Assembly: GCA_963739435.1 (NCBI GenBank)
Contig: CAVUAN010000024.1
Span: 114,445 to 178,444 of the forward strand
DNA from: CAVUAN01 sp963739435
GTDB taxonomy: Bacteria > Acidobacteriota > Thermoanaerobaculia > UBA5066 > Gp7-AA6
Length of the DNA: 64,000 nt
Reading direction: 5' to 3'
Position numbers and translations under genes: made by a program. Each line of letters starts with the position of its first letter. Positions within the stretch are counted from its first letter, which is position 1. This document shows positions 50,600 to 59,990 of the stretch, piece after piece. The notes beneath the pieces were generated by a model that searched no databases, was not told the origin of the DNA, and saw only the letters and a program-made list of their open reading frames with translations.

Positions 50600-50669
50600 G
50601 CTCACAGACTAGCAAACGCGCAACTCTTCCTGCGCCCGGCGTTTACAGGGCGCAAACGGGCGTTCTACA

Positions 50670-51512
50670 ATGCCCGACCGCATGCCCATTGGACCGCAGG
50701 AATCCGCGACCTCACTTTTCTACCGCAACATCGGGTGGCTGCGCTTCGTCGACCGGTTCGGCCGGAAGGGGCAGGCGTCTGTCGAATACCTCGGAGGCCT
50801 CTTCCAGCTCATCGGCCAGACGTTCGTGGCCTGCGTGACCCGCCCCTTCTACCCCACCGAGATGCTCAAGCAGATGGATGAGATCGGCGTGAAGTCGGTT
50901 CCGATCACCGGGATTACGGCGTTCTCCACGGGCGCCGTCCTGGCTGTGCAAACCGCCTATTCGCTGGCGGCGTTCGGCGGAAAGACCTTCGTCGGCCGCG
51001 TCGTGGCCCTGTCGCTCGTCCGGGAACTCGGGCCCGTGTTGACCGCTCTGATGGTGGGAGGGCGGGTTGGCTCCGGCATCACGGCGGAGCTCGGCTCCAT
51101 GACCGTCACCGAGCAGGTCGACGCGATGAGCGCGATGGCGATTTCGCCCATGCGCCGCCTGGTTGCGCCGCGTGTGCTCGCCACGGTGCTCATGATGCCG
51201 ATTCTGACGGCCTTAGCCGACATGCTCGGCATCCTCGGGGGGCTCGGCATTGCCGTCGTCGAGCTCAACATTACGGCGCAGGACTACTTTGGCAGCATCT
51301 GGTCGCAGCTCACGATCTCGGATCTCGGCAGCGGTATCGGCAAGACCTTTTTCTTCGGCCTCGAAGTCGCCGCGATCGGCTGCTACAACGGATTGCATGT
51401 CGAAGGCGGGGCATCGGCGGTCGGCGTCGCGACGACCCGAACAGTCGTGATCGCCTCGATCTGCATCCTGGTCTCCGATTTCTTCCTGACCAAGCTGTTC
51501 CTGTCGCTATGA
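50670..51512 (+). CDS. mlaE: MlaE-family lipid-transport ABC permease
   Basis: The permease of an MCE-type phospholipid transporter linking inner and outer membranes. The 280-residue protein has five to six spans and the family motifs VKSVPITGITAFSTGAVLAV, LVRELGPVLTALMVGGRVGS, GITAELGSMTVTEQVDAMSA and RRLVAPRVLATVLMMPILTA. ATGs at 50670 and 50682 are both possible starts. The ATPase gene overlaps the stop by four bases (ATGA) and the substrate-binding MCE protein follows. Confidence 0.94.
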   Translation: MPDRMPIGPQESATSLFYRNIGWLRFVDRFGRKGQASVEYLGGLFQLIGQTFVACVTRPFYPTEMLKQMDEIGVKSVPITGITAFSTGAVLAVQTAYSLAAFGGKTFVGRVVALSLVRELGPVLTALMVGGRVGSGITAELGSMTVTEQVDAMSAMAISPMRRLVAPRVLATVLMMPILTALADMLGILGGLGIAVVELNITAQDYFGSIWSQLTISDLGSGIGKTFFFGLEVAAIGCYNGLHVEGGASAVGVATTRTVVIASICILVSDFFLTKLFLSL

Positions 51513-52354
51513 GCCCGCACGTCAGCGGCCTGTCGAACCGTCACAGCGGCGTCGTGCCGCGGGGCGACACGATCGTCGAGTTCCGCGACGTGTGGAAGCG
51601 CTACGGCAATCGCGAGGTCCTGGCGGGCGTCAACCTCAAGGTTCGCCGCGGCGAAGTGCTCTGCATCCTCGGCCCGTCGGGCACCGGAAAGAGCGTGACG
51701 CTTCGCCACATCAACGGCCTCACCCGGCCGGACGAGGGGGACGTGCTCGTCTTCGGTGAGTCCGTGATCGACCTCTCCGAGGAGCAGCTGGCGCCCGTCC
51801 GCAAACGCATCGCGATGCTCTTCCAGGGCGGCGCCCTCTTCGATTCCATGAACGTCGAACAGAACGTGGCCTTCCCCTTAGTCGAGCACACCGACAAGTC
51901 GCCCGCCGAGATTGCCGACATGGTCGCCGACAAGCTCAACCTGGTGGGCCTGCCGGGCACCCAGAAGAAAATGCCCTCGGAGCTCTCGGGTGGAATGAAG
52001 AAGCGGGTCGCCCTCGCGCGCTCGATCGCGCTCGAGCCGGACATGATCCTCTACGACGAGCCGACGACCGGCCTCGACCCGGTGACGTCCGAAAAGATCT
52101 CCCAGCTCGTCGTGAGCATCAACGAACGCCTCAAGACGACCTCTCTGGTCGTGACCCATGACGTCGTCGCGGCCCGGACGGTGGCCGACCGGATCGCCTT
52201 CCTGCACCAGGGACGCTTTCAGTTCATCGGAACGTTCGACGAAGCCACGCGCGGCGGCCACCCCGTGCTCCAGGAATACTTTCGAGCGATGGGCTTTCCG
52301 TGCGGAACAGGTACGTTCCAGGCCGTCCAGGCAACCACGGGAAGCACGGAATAG
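51509..52354 (+). CDS. mlaF: MlaF-family lipid-transport ABC ATPase
   Basis: The ATPase partner of MlaE. Walker A is CILGPSGTGKSVTLRHINGL; the Q loop is in AMLFQGGALFDSMNVEQNVA (the 'FQ.GALFDS' stretch is characteristic of MlaF); the signature is SELSGGMKKRVALARSIAL; Walker B is MILYDEPTTGLDPVTS; the switch His is in LVVTHDVVAA. A ~20-residue N-terminal extension precedes the first strand. 281 residues. The ATG overlaps the mlaE stop. Confidence 0.95.
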   Translation: MSPHVSGLSNRHSGVVPRGDTIVEFRDVWKRYGNREVLAGVNLKVRRGEVLCILGPSGTGKSVTLRHINGLTRPDEGDVLVFGESVIDLSEEQLAPVRKRIAMLFQGGALFDSMNVEQNVAFPLVEHTDKSPAEIADMVADKLNLVGLPGTQKKMPSELSGGMKKRVALARSIALEPDMILYDEPTTGLDPVTSEKISQLVVSINERLKTTSLVVTHDVVAARTVADRIAFLHQGRFQFIGTFDEATRGGHPVLQEYFRAMGFPCGTGTFQAVQATTGSTE

Positions 52355-52363
52355 AGGAGCAGC

Positions 52364-53569
52364 ATGGCCGAACCACAGGTGGGCCGCCGGTTCCGCGTTG
52401 GGATCGTCGTGCTCGTGGCACTTGTCGCCTCGATGGCAGGCATCTTCATGGTCGGGCAGCGCGCCAACCTCTGGAAGAAGAAGCTGCCCTACGTGACCCG
52501 CTTCGAGTCCGCGTCGGGGCTCGTCGCCGGCAACAACGTCCGGCTGAGCGGAGTGAACGTCGGCAACGTCATCGAGGTCGTGCTGACGGCGGACCCGGCC
52601 GACCGGACCGTCCGGGTCGTTTACGACGTGGACCGCCGCGCGGCGCCGCGCCTGCGCAAGGGCACGCGCGCCTCGATCAAGACGATCGGCCTGCTGGGCG
52701 ACAAGTACATCGAACTCGAGGGCGGCAAGATGGACGAGCCGGAGGTGCCCGTCGAGGGCGAGATCCCGGCCGCGCCCGGAGGAGGCATCGACAAGCTGCT
52801 CGAGGGGGGCGGCGACCTCCTGCCGGACCTCTCGGCCATCGCCAGCTCCTTGAAGAACATCCTCGGCCGCACCGAGAAGGGCGAGGGCTTTCTCGGGGCG
52901 ATCACGACCAACAGCGACGAGTCCAAGCGCCTTGGCAACAACCTGAACGAGTCCCTGCACTCCTTGAACTCCATGTTGAAGAAAATCGAAACCGGCAACG
53001 GGCTGGCCGGCAAGCTCTTCTTCGACGACAAGTACGGCAAGGAGACATCGGCCTCGCTCGCGGGAGCCATCCGGTCGGTCCAGTCCGTCTTCGCCAAGCT
53101 GGACGAAGGCCTGAGATCGAACTCCGGATTGCTCCCCGCCCTGATCTCCGACCCGGAGGGAAAGAAGAAGGTCTACCTTCTCGTGGACAATCTGTCGGCG
53201 GCCGCCGTCTCGCTGGCGAAGATCACACACAACCTCGAGACCGGAAAGGGAGCGCTCCCGATCCTGCTGCACGACGAGGAGTTTGGAAGAGCCTTCACGC
53301 AGAACTTGAAGACCTTCTCGGAACAGCTCGAATCGATCGGGCGCAAGCTCGACGAGGGACAGGGCACGGCGGGCAAACTCATCAACGACCCGGCGCTCTT
53401 CGACGCCGCCAACCGGCTCGTCGTCGGCGTGGACCAGTCGGCGCTGCTACGCTGGCTCATCAAGGACCGCCAGAAGGCCGCGATCAAGACGGAGTACGAC
53501 GCAGCGAAGAAGACGGCAGCCGCCGCGGCCACGCCCACGCCGGCGCCACCGCCGAAGTCCGCTTCGTGA
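52364..53569 (+). CDS. mlaD: MCE-domain lipid-binding protein MlaD
   Basis: The periplasmic MCE subunit that receives lipid from the MlaEF complex. One N-terminal span (RVGIVVLVALVASMAGIFMV) and a single MCE domain (about 40-120: YVTRFESASGLVAGNNVRLS, GVNVGNVIEVVL, ASIKTIGLLGDKYIEL) are followed by a long helical region (SAIASSLKNILGRTEKGEGF, repeated 'GNGLAGKLF', 'GTAGKLI' units). An Ala/Pro tail ends the 401-residue product. No MlaB or MlaC homologue follows; the next gene overlaps by four bases and is a sugar-nucleotide epimerase. Confidence 0.92.
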   Translation: MAEPQVGRRFRVGIVVLVALVASMAGIFMVGQRANLWKKKLPYVTRFESASGLVAGNNVRLSGVNVGNVIEVVLTADPADRTVRVVYDVDRRAAPRLRKGTRASIKTIGLLGDKYIELEGGKMDEPEVPVEGEIPAAPGGGIDKLLEGGGDLLPDLSAIASSLKNILGRTEKGEGFLGAITTNSDESKRLGNNLNESLHSLNSMLKKIETGNGLAGKLFFDDKYGKETSASLAGAIRSVQSVFAKLDEGLRSNSGLLPALISDPEGKKKVYLLVDNLSAAAVSLAKITHNLETGKGALPILLHDEEFGRAFTQNLKTFSEQLESIGRKLDEGQGTAGKLINDPALFDAANRLVVGVDQSALLRWLIKDRQKAAIKTEYDAAKKTAAAAATPTPAPPPKSAS

Positions 53570-54519
53570 AGCTGCTCGTCACGGGAGGAGCCGGGTTCAT
53601 CGGCTCGCACCTCGTCGACCGCCTCCTCACCCGGGGCGACCGGGTCGTGGTTCTCGACGACTTCAACGATTTCTACGACCCGGCCGTGAAGCGCCGGAAC
53701 GTGAAGGCTCACCTTTCGAACTCCTGTTACCGCCTCGCCGAAGGGGACATCCGCGACCGAGCCCTCGTCTTCCGGCTCTTTGCGGAAGAAGGCTTCGACG
53801 CCGTGCTTCACCTGGCCGCGCGCGCCGGCGTTCGCCCCTCGCTCGCCCAGCCGGTCCTCTACGAAGAGGTCAACTGCATCGGCACGCTCCACCTGCTCGA
53901 AGCGGCTGTCGCGCACGGCAACCCCCGTTTCGTCTTCGCGTCGTCGTCCTCCGTCTACGGCGTCAACGCGAAGCTCCCCTTCGCCGAGGAGGACCCGATC
54001 GACCGGCCGATCTCGCCGTACGCCACGACCAAGCGATCGGGCGAGCTGCTCGTCTACAACTACCATTACCTCCGGGGGCTGGCGGCCGTCTGCCTGCGGT
54101 TCTTCACGGTCTATGGCCCGAGGCAGCGCCCCGAGATGGCGATCGCCCGCTTCATCCGTTCGATCGACGGCGGCATCCCGATCCCCTTCTACGGCGACGG
54201 GTCGTCCCGCCGCGACTACACGTACATCGACGACATCGCCGACGGCGTCGAGGCGGCGCTCGACTCGACGATCCCGTTTGAAATCGTCAACCTCGGCGGC
54301 GCGCACCCGGTGACGCTGGCGGAGCTCGTCCGCGCGATCGAAGCGGCGACGGGCAAGACGGCGAAGCTCGACCGCCAACCGGAACAACCCGGAGACGTGC
54401 CGGTCACGTACGCCGCAGTCGAGAAGGCCGAGCGCCTCCTCGGGTTCCGGGCCCGCGTCGGGCTGGCGGAAGGCCTGCGGCGGTCGGTCGAGTGGTGGAG
54501 GAAGCAAGTCCATGCATGA
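53566..54519 (+). CDS. NAD-dependent nucleotide-sugar epimerase
   Basis: An extended short-chain dehydrogenase/reductase of 317 residues, of the UDP-glucuronate/UDP-glucose 4-epimerase type. Motifs are LLVTGGAGFIGSHLVDRLL (NAD-binding), VLHLAARAGVRPSLAQP, FVFASSSSVYG, SPYATTKRSGELLVYNYHYL (catalytic Tyr and Lys), FFTVYGPRQRPEMAI and RDYTYIDDIADGV. The AxAGVRxS stretch favours a UDP-glucuronate 4-epimerase-like activity, which fits its position before Ugd and a UDP-glucuronate decarboxylase. Starts at GTG overlapping the mlaD stop. Confidence 0.88.
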   Translation: MKLLVTGGAGFIGSHLVDRLLTRGDRVVVLDDFNDFYDPAVKRRNVKAHLSNSCYRLAEGDIRDRALVFRLFAEEGFDAVLHLAARAGVRPSLAQPVLYEEVNCIGTLHLLEAAVAHGNPRFVFASSSSVYGVNAKLPFAEEDPIDRPISPYATTKRSGELLVYNYHYLRGLAAVCLRFFTVYGPRQRPEMAIARFIRSIDGGIPIPFYGDGSSRRDYTYIDDIADGVEAALDSTIPFEIVNLGGAHPVTLAELVRAIEAATGKTAKLDRQPEQPGDVPVTYAAVEKAERLLGFRARVGLAEGLRRSVEWWRKQVHA

Positions 54520-54524
54520 GAACG

Positions 54525-54560
54525 CCCCTCACCCCGGCCCTCTCCCGAGGGGAGAGGGAG
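54525..54560. repeat. GC-rich CCCTCTCCC / GGGAGAGGG palindromic repeat
   Basis: Reads CCCCTCACCCCGG then CCCTCTCCCGAGGGGAGAGGG, a hairpin between the epimerase and ugd genes, belonging to the same family as 58330-58363, 58405-58440 and the in-gene copy at 37209-37326. The rest of the 84-bp gap to ugd has no gene. Confidence 0.7.
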
Positions 54561-54603
54561 AAGTCGGCGGCGACGCCTTTGGCGCCGCAACAGGCGGACT
54601 CTT

Positions 54604-55898
54604 ATGAACATCTGCATGATCGGAACGGGATACGTGGGCCTGGTGACCGGGGCCGGCCTCGCCGATCTCGGCATGAACGTGATCTGCGTCGACAAGGACG
54701 AGGCGAAGATCGCGGCCCTGGAAAAGGGCGTCATCCCCATCTACGAGCCCGGGCTCGAGGAGCTGGTGGCCCGCAACGAGCGCAAGGGGCGCCTGCGGTT
54801 CACGACCGACATCAAGTCCGGCGTCGAGAGCGCGCTCGCCATCTTCATCGCGGTGGGCACACCGCCGCGGCCCGACGGCTCGCCCGACCTGACCTTCGTG
54901 CGCGAGGTCGCCGAGGCCGTCGCTCTCCACATGAACGGCTACAAGGTCGTCGTCACGAAGTCCACCGTGCCGACGGGGACCGGCCGGATGATCGAGGACA
55001 CGATCCGCGGATCGAACGGCCGCTTCGAGTTCTCGGTCGTCTCCAACCCCGAGTTCCTCCGGGAGGGCTCGGCCGTGGGCGACTTCCTGGAGCCCGACCG
55101 TATCGTGATCGGCGCCTCCGACGCCCGCGCCATCGAGATCATGAAGGAGATCTACAAGCCGCTCTTCCTGCGCGAGACGCCGTTCGTGATCACGGACGTG
55201 GCCTCGGCCGAGCTGATCAAGTACGCCTCGAACGGTTTCCTGGCCGTCAAGATCTCATTCATCAACGAGATCGCCCGCTTGTGCGAGTTGATGGGCGCCA
55301 ACGTCGAGGACGTCGCAACCGGCATGGGCCTCGACCCCCGGATCGGCTCCCGCTTCCTGCTGCCGGGCCCGGGCTTTGGCGGGTCCTGCTTTCCGAAGGA
55401 CACGGCCGCGGCGGCCGACGTCGCGAGGCAGCACGGGTACGTCTTCGAGTTGATCGAGGCCACGATGCGCGTCAACGCGCAGACCAAGGCGCACATGGTC
55501 GACAAGATCGCAGGGGCCGTGGGCCCGCTCTCCGGCAAGACCGCGGCGGTGCTGGGCCTCTCCTTCAAGCCCGAGACGGACGACATCCGGGAGTCGCCGG
55601 CGCTGGCGGTCGTGGCCGATCTCTTGAAAGCCGGTGCGCGCGTGCGCGCCTTCGATCCGGCTGCGATGGAGAACACGAAGGCCGTCTTCCCGCAGCTGAC
55701 CTACGCCAGCGACGCCTACGACTGCGCGGCTGGAGCCGACTTCGTCGTCCTCGCAACGGAGTGGAACGAGTTCCGCGCGCTCGACTTAGGAGAGCTCGGG
55801 AGAAAGCTCAAGTCGAAGACCTTGATCGACCTGCGCAACGTCTACGATCCGGCCGAGCTGCGGACCGCTGGCTGGAACTACACGGGAGTCGGCCGCCC

Positions 55899-55902
<4 letters not shown>
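54604..55902 (+). CDS. ugd: UDP-glucose 6-dehydrogenase
   Basis: Oxidises UDP-glucose to UDP-glucuronate with two NAD+. The 432-residue protein starts NICMIGTGYVGLVTGAGLAD and has VGTPPRPDGSPDLTFV, TKSTVPTGTGRMIED, SNPEFLREGSAVGDFLEPDR, KYASNGFLAVKISFINEIA, the catalytic-Cys motif FGGSCFPKDTAAA, and LGLSFKPETDDIRESPAL. Product of this enzyme is the substrate of both the decarboxylase downstream and probably the epimerase upstream. Its stop overlaps the next start as ATGA. Confidence 0.96.
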
Positions 55903-56831
<929 letters not shown>

Positions 56832-56843
56832 GCGCCACCACAC

Positions 56844-56931
56844 CTGTCATCCCGAGCGAAGTCGAGGGATCTACTCCCGTCGGTCTCACCCCGGAGTAGA
56901 TTCCTCGTCGCTACGCTCCTCGGAATGACAG
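56844..56931. repeat. dispersed TGTCATTCCGAGG repeat, copy 2 (inverted)
   Basis: The reverse complement of the repeat at 49778-49867: CTGTCATCCCGAGCGAAG ... GAGGGATCTACTCCCG ... GTAGATTCCTCGTCGC ... CTCCTCGGAATGACAG. It fills most of the gap between the convergent decarboxylase and ferredoxin genes. Confidence 0.8.
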
Positions 56932-56940
56932 CAAGGGTTC

Positions 56941-57171
56941 CTACCCGTCATCCCCTATCGCCTCGACCGGGCAGGAGTCCTTGGCCTCCTGGCACTGGGC
57001 CTCCTGGTCGGGCGTTGTGGGCTGCGCGAAAACGTAGGAAAAGCCCTTGTCCTCCTCGCGGCGGAAGTTGACAGGGGCCGTGACGCGGCAAACGTCGCAG
57101 TCGATGCACTGGGAGTCGACGTAGTACTTGCCGGCCGGGTTCTCGGGATAGCGGTCTTTCGGGTCGGCCAC
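56941..57171 (-). CDS. single-cluster ferredoxin
   Basis: A 76-residue acidic ferredoxin. The cluster ligands are CIDCDVC in the first half and the distant Cys in DSCPVEAIGDDG; a further Cys in QCQEAK could form a disulfide as in other [4Fe-4S] ferredoxins of this size. It transfers electrons in the cytosol to an unknown partner. GTG start at 57171. Divergent from the small cytochrome c gene. Confidence 0.88.
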   Translation of the reverse strand: MADPKDRYPENPAGKYYVDSQCIDCDVCRVTAPVNFRREEDKGFSYVFAQPTTPDQEAQCQEAKDSCPVEAIGDDG

Positions 57172-57265
57172 GCGGGGACGTTAGCACGCAAGCCGGCGGC
57201 TCCGGAAAGCATCAAGAATTGCTCAACCCCGCCGTTTCGGCAGCCGGGAGGTTAGACTTCGCGCC

Positions 57266-57670
57266 GTGCCGCGGCGACAACTGGCCCCCACCTCCCCGCT
57301 CGCCCTCCTCCTTTTCGCCTTCACCGCCAGCTTCGCTTCGCTTGCGAGCTGCCGGGAGCACCGGCTGCCCGAAGTCGACACGTCGGACCAGAACCTCGCC
57401 GCCGGCCGGCGCATTTTCGAGCGGCGCTGCGTCTCGTGTCACAATTCCAATGGAGACGGCGACACGATCACAGCGAGCAAGTTTCCATTCGCCAACCTGA
57501 TCGACGGCACCTGGCGCGGCGATGGCAGCCTTGCCTCGATCGAGAAGCAGGTCCGTGAAGGGCGCGATCCCATGCCGAAGTTCCAAGGCAAACTGAGCGA
57601 CGAAGAGATCCGGCAGGTCGCGAGCTACGTCGTGGCGCTCAACGCGGCCGCGGCCAGGGAGCGCCGGTGA
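57266..57670 (+). CDS. small mono-haem cytochrome c lipoprotein
   Basis: 134 residues. The N-terminal hydrophobic stretch ends in FASLASC, a lipobox-like site, so it may be membrane-anchored. The class I cytochrome fold follows: GRRIFERRCVSCHNSNGDGD with CxxCH, and the axial Met in GRDPMPKFQGKLSDEEIRQV. GTG start. Its stop overlaps the start of the Lon N-domain gene (GTGA), an odd pairing of functions. Confidence 0.88.
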   Translation: MPRRQLAPTSPLALLLFAFTASFASLASCREHRLPEVDTSDQNLAAGRRIFERRCVSCHNSNGDGDTITASKFPFANLIDGTWRGDGSLASIEKQVREGRDPMPKFQGKLSDEEIRQVASYVVALNAAAARERR

Positions 57671-58311
57671 GCGCGCGCCGGCTCCCGCTCTTTCCCCTGC
57701 CGGGCGTCGTGCTCCTGCCGGGGACGCTGCTCCCGCTCCACGTTTTCGAGCCGCGCTACCGCGCCATGGTCGTCGACGCCCTCGCCGGAGAGCGCCTGAT
57801 CGGGATGGCCATGCTGAAACCCGGCTGGGAGAGCGCGGACGAGCCGCCGCCGATCTATGCAGTCGGAGGCGCGGGAGAGATCGTGGAATCCGAGGACCTG
57901 GAGGACGGCCGCTTCAACATCGTGCTCGAGGGCCGCTTCCGCTACCGCGTCCTCGACGAGGCCGACCCGGACCCGTACCGCCTGGCCCGGGTCGAGGAGA
58001 TCCCTGCCGCCGCGTTCACGACGCGGGCGGACCGGGACGGCGCGGTCTCAGCCGCCGCCTCGGCGTTTGCCGAGATCGCCTCGGAGCTCGAGCTTCCCCC
58101 CCTGCCCGACGGCATCCTCTCGCCCGAACGCCTCGCCTCGGAGATCGCCCTGCGCCTGCGCTACGCCCCGCCCGAGCTGCAATCGTTCCTCGAGATGGAC
58201 TCGCTTTCAGCCCGTTACGAGGCGCTGACCGGCCGCATGCTCGAGTGGCGCAACCGCATGCGGTTTCTCGCCCCGTTCCGGCCCGACGACCTCGACACCA
58301 CCAGGAACTGA
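57667..58311 (+). CDS. stand-alone Lon substrate-binding (LON N-terminal) domain protein
   Basis: 214 residues with the Lon N-domain only: LPLFPLPGVVLLPGTLLPLH, VFEPRYRAMVVDALAGERLI, GAGEIVESEDLEDGRFNIVL, EGRFRYRVL, and a helical C-terminus (LQSFLEMDSLSARYEALTGR). There is no AAA+ or protease domain. Such proteins are widespread and may bind misfolded proteins or regulate the true Lon, which is encoded at 19438-21914. GTG start. Confidence 0.9.
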   Translation: MSARRLPLFPLPGVVLLPGTLLPLHVFEPRYRAMVVDALAGERLIGMAMLKPGWESADEPPPIYAVGGAGEIVESEDLEDGRFNIVLEGRFRYRVLDEADPDPYRLARVEEIPAAAFTTRADRDGAVSAAASAFAEIASELELPPLPDGILSPERLASEIALRLRYAPPELQSFLEMDSLSARYEALTGRMLEWRNRMRFLAPFRPDDLDTTRN

Positions 58312-58329
58312 CGGGAGACCAGGTCATCA

Positions 58330-58440
58330 CCCTCTCCCTCCGGGAGAGGGCAGGGTGAGGGGGAAACTGCGGCCAACCCAGAACATTCCTCGGCTTCGGT
58401 TCGCCCCTCACCCCATCCCTCTCCCGTGGGGAGAGGGAGG
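58330..58440. repeat. pair of inverted GC-rich palindromic repeats
   Basis: Two copies of the CCCTCTCCC family face each other between convergent genes: 58330-58363 (CCCTCTCCCTCCGGGAGAGGG then AGGGTGAGGGG) and 58405-58440 (CCCCTCACCCC then CCCTCTCCC..GGGGAGAGGG). The arms can also pair with each other, giving a long hairpin, which may act as a bidirectional terminator. Confidence 0.7.
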
Positions 58441-58446
58441 TCGGAA

Positions 58447-59943
58447 CTAGTTCTTGCTCGCGTTTAACGCGCGGTCGTGGGCCCAGCTCCGGATGGCCTT
58501 GATCTGCTCTTCCATGGTGACGGCCAGGGGCACCGTCGCGGAGATGGTGCGGTGGAGGTCGTCCTCGGCCACGGCGCGCTTTTCGGAATAGGCCTCGATC
58601 GCTGCGCTGACGACAGCCTGCTCGATTTCGGCGCCGTTCCAGCCTTTCGTCGCCTTCGCGAGGAACACCAGGTCGAACCGCGCCGCATCGCAGCGGTTCT
58701 TCTTCAGGTGGATGCCGAAGATCGACTTGCGCTCCTCTTCGTTGGGCAGATCCACGAAGAAGACCTGGTCGAAGCGCCCCTTGCGGATGATCTCGGCGGG
58801 CAGCAGGTGGATCCTGTTGGCCGTGGCGGCGACGAAGACGAGCGCGCTCTTCTCCTGCATCCACGTCAGGAACCCGGAGAAAATGCGCGACATCGAGGCG
58901 TCGCCGCCTTCCCGGTAGCCGCCGACACCCATCTCGATCTCGTCGATCCAGAGCACCGCCGGCGAGACGGCCTCGACCGAGCGAAGCGCCCTCAGGAACG
59001 TGCTCTCGGGGTTGTCGGTGCCAAAGACAGCGTTCATGTCCAGGCGGAAGAGCGGCAGGTTCCAGAGCGTCGAGATCGTCTTGACGGCCAGGCTCTTGCC
59101 GCAGCCGGAGATTCCCATGAGAAGCAGGCCCTTCGGGATAGGGATGCCGGCGTCCAGGGCCTCCTTGGAGAAGAGGGCCTGCCTCTTCCGGAGCCAGGCC
59201 TTCAGGGTCTCGTAGCCGCCGATGTCCTCGATCGAGAAGCGCGGCGGCACGAACTCCAGAACGCCTTCCTTTTTCGACATCTGCTCTTTTTCGGCCAGGA
59301 TCTCGAGGAAAGCCTCGTCGTCGAGCGCCGCCTTCTGGGAGAAGACCTTGGCAACGACGTGGCCGATCTCGTCGGCCGTCAGGCCGCGCAGAGCGAGAGC
59401 CATTTTTCGGGCCGACCCTTCTTCCAGCGCCTGGCCTCCGGGGCGCTTCTTCATGTTCCCATCGAGGATTCGAAGGATCTCGCCCTCGTCGGGCAGCTCG
59501 TACTCGACGACGAAGATTTCCTTCTTCAGGTCTTCGGGCAGCAGCAGGCGCGGCGAGACGAGCAGGACATGCCGGCCCCTGTCCTTGAGCCCCCGGTAGA
59601 GGTCGCGCAAGCGCCGGGTGATCTCGGGCCGCGCCCCCCCGCTCGGAAAGTCCTTCAGCACGTAGAACGCTCGGCCCTGCGTCTGCAGGATGTGCTCGAG
59701 CGCCTTCACCGGGTCCCGGGTGTCCGCCACGGGCATTCCGTCGACCAGGAGGCCGTCAACCAGAGACCAGATGCCGAGCGGCACGGGAGACCCGTAAAAG
59801 GTCTTGGCCAGATGCTGGGCCAGGCGCTCCACGCGCGCTTCCTCCCAGGACTGGACGTAGATGAGGGGGTGACCGCCCACGATCGCCTTCCGGATCCGGT
59901 CCATCGCCTTAGGAGGGGCGAGGCTGGGGGCGGCGACACTCAT
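58447..59943 (-). CDS. AAA+ ATPase, Ycf46-like
   Basis: 498 residues. The N-terminal ~230 residues (RKAIVGGHPLIYVQSWEEAR, AFYVLKDFPSGGARPEITRR) resemble the regulatory part of Ycf46-type ATPases. The AAA+ domain has LLLMGISGCGKSLAVKTIST (Walker A), AVLWIDEIEMGVGG (Walker B), FVAATANRIHLLPAEIIRKG with the arginine finger RFDQVF, and a sensor-2 region WNGAEIEQAVVSAAIEAYSE. Ycf46 proteins are linked to photosynthesis or CO2 response in cyanobacteria but occur widely with unknown role. ATG at 59943; an upstream in-frame extension is less likely. Confidence 0.85.
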   Translation of the reverse strand: MSVAAPSLAPPKAMDRIRKAIVGGHPLIYVQSWEEARVERLAQHLAKTFYGSPVPLGIWSLVDGLLVDGMPVADTRDPVKALEHILQTQGRAFYVLKDFPSGGARPEITRRLRDLYRGLKDRGRHVLLVSPRLLLPEDLKKEIFVVEYELPDEGEILRILDGNMKKRPGGQALEEGSARKMALALRGLTADEIGHVVAKVFSQKAALDDEAFLEILAEKEQMSKKEGVLEFVPPRFSIEDIGGYETLKAWLRKRQALFSKEALDAGIPIPKGLLLMGISGCGKSLAVKTISTLWNLPLFRLDMNAVFGTDNPESTFLRALRSVEAVSPAVLWIDEIEMGVGGYREGGDASMSRIFSGFLTWMQEKSALVFVAATANRIHLLPAEIIRKGRFDQVFFVDLPNEEERKSIFGIHLKKNRCDAARFDLVFLAKATKGWNGAEIEQAVVSAAIEAYSEKRAVAEDDLHRTISATVPLAVTMEEQIKAIRSWAHDRALNASKN

Positions 59944-59990
59944 GCGCACCCATTCTAACCCGCCGGCCGACTTCCCATAGAATCGCACCG

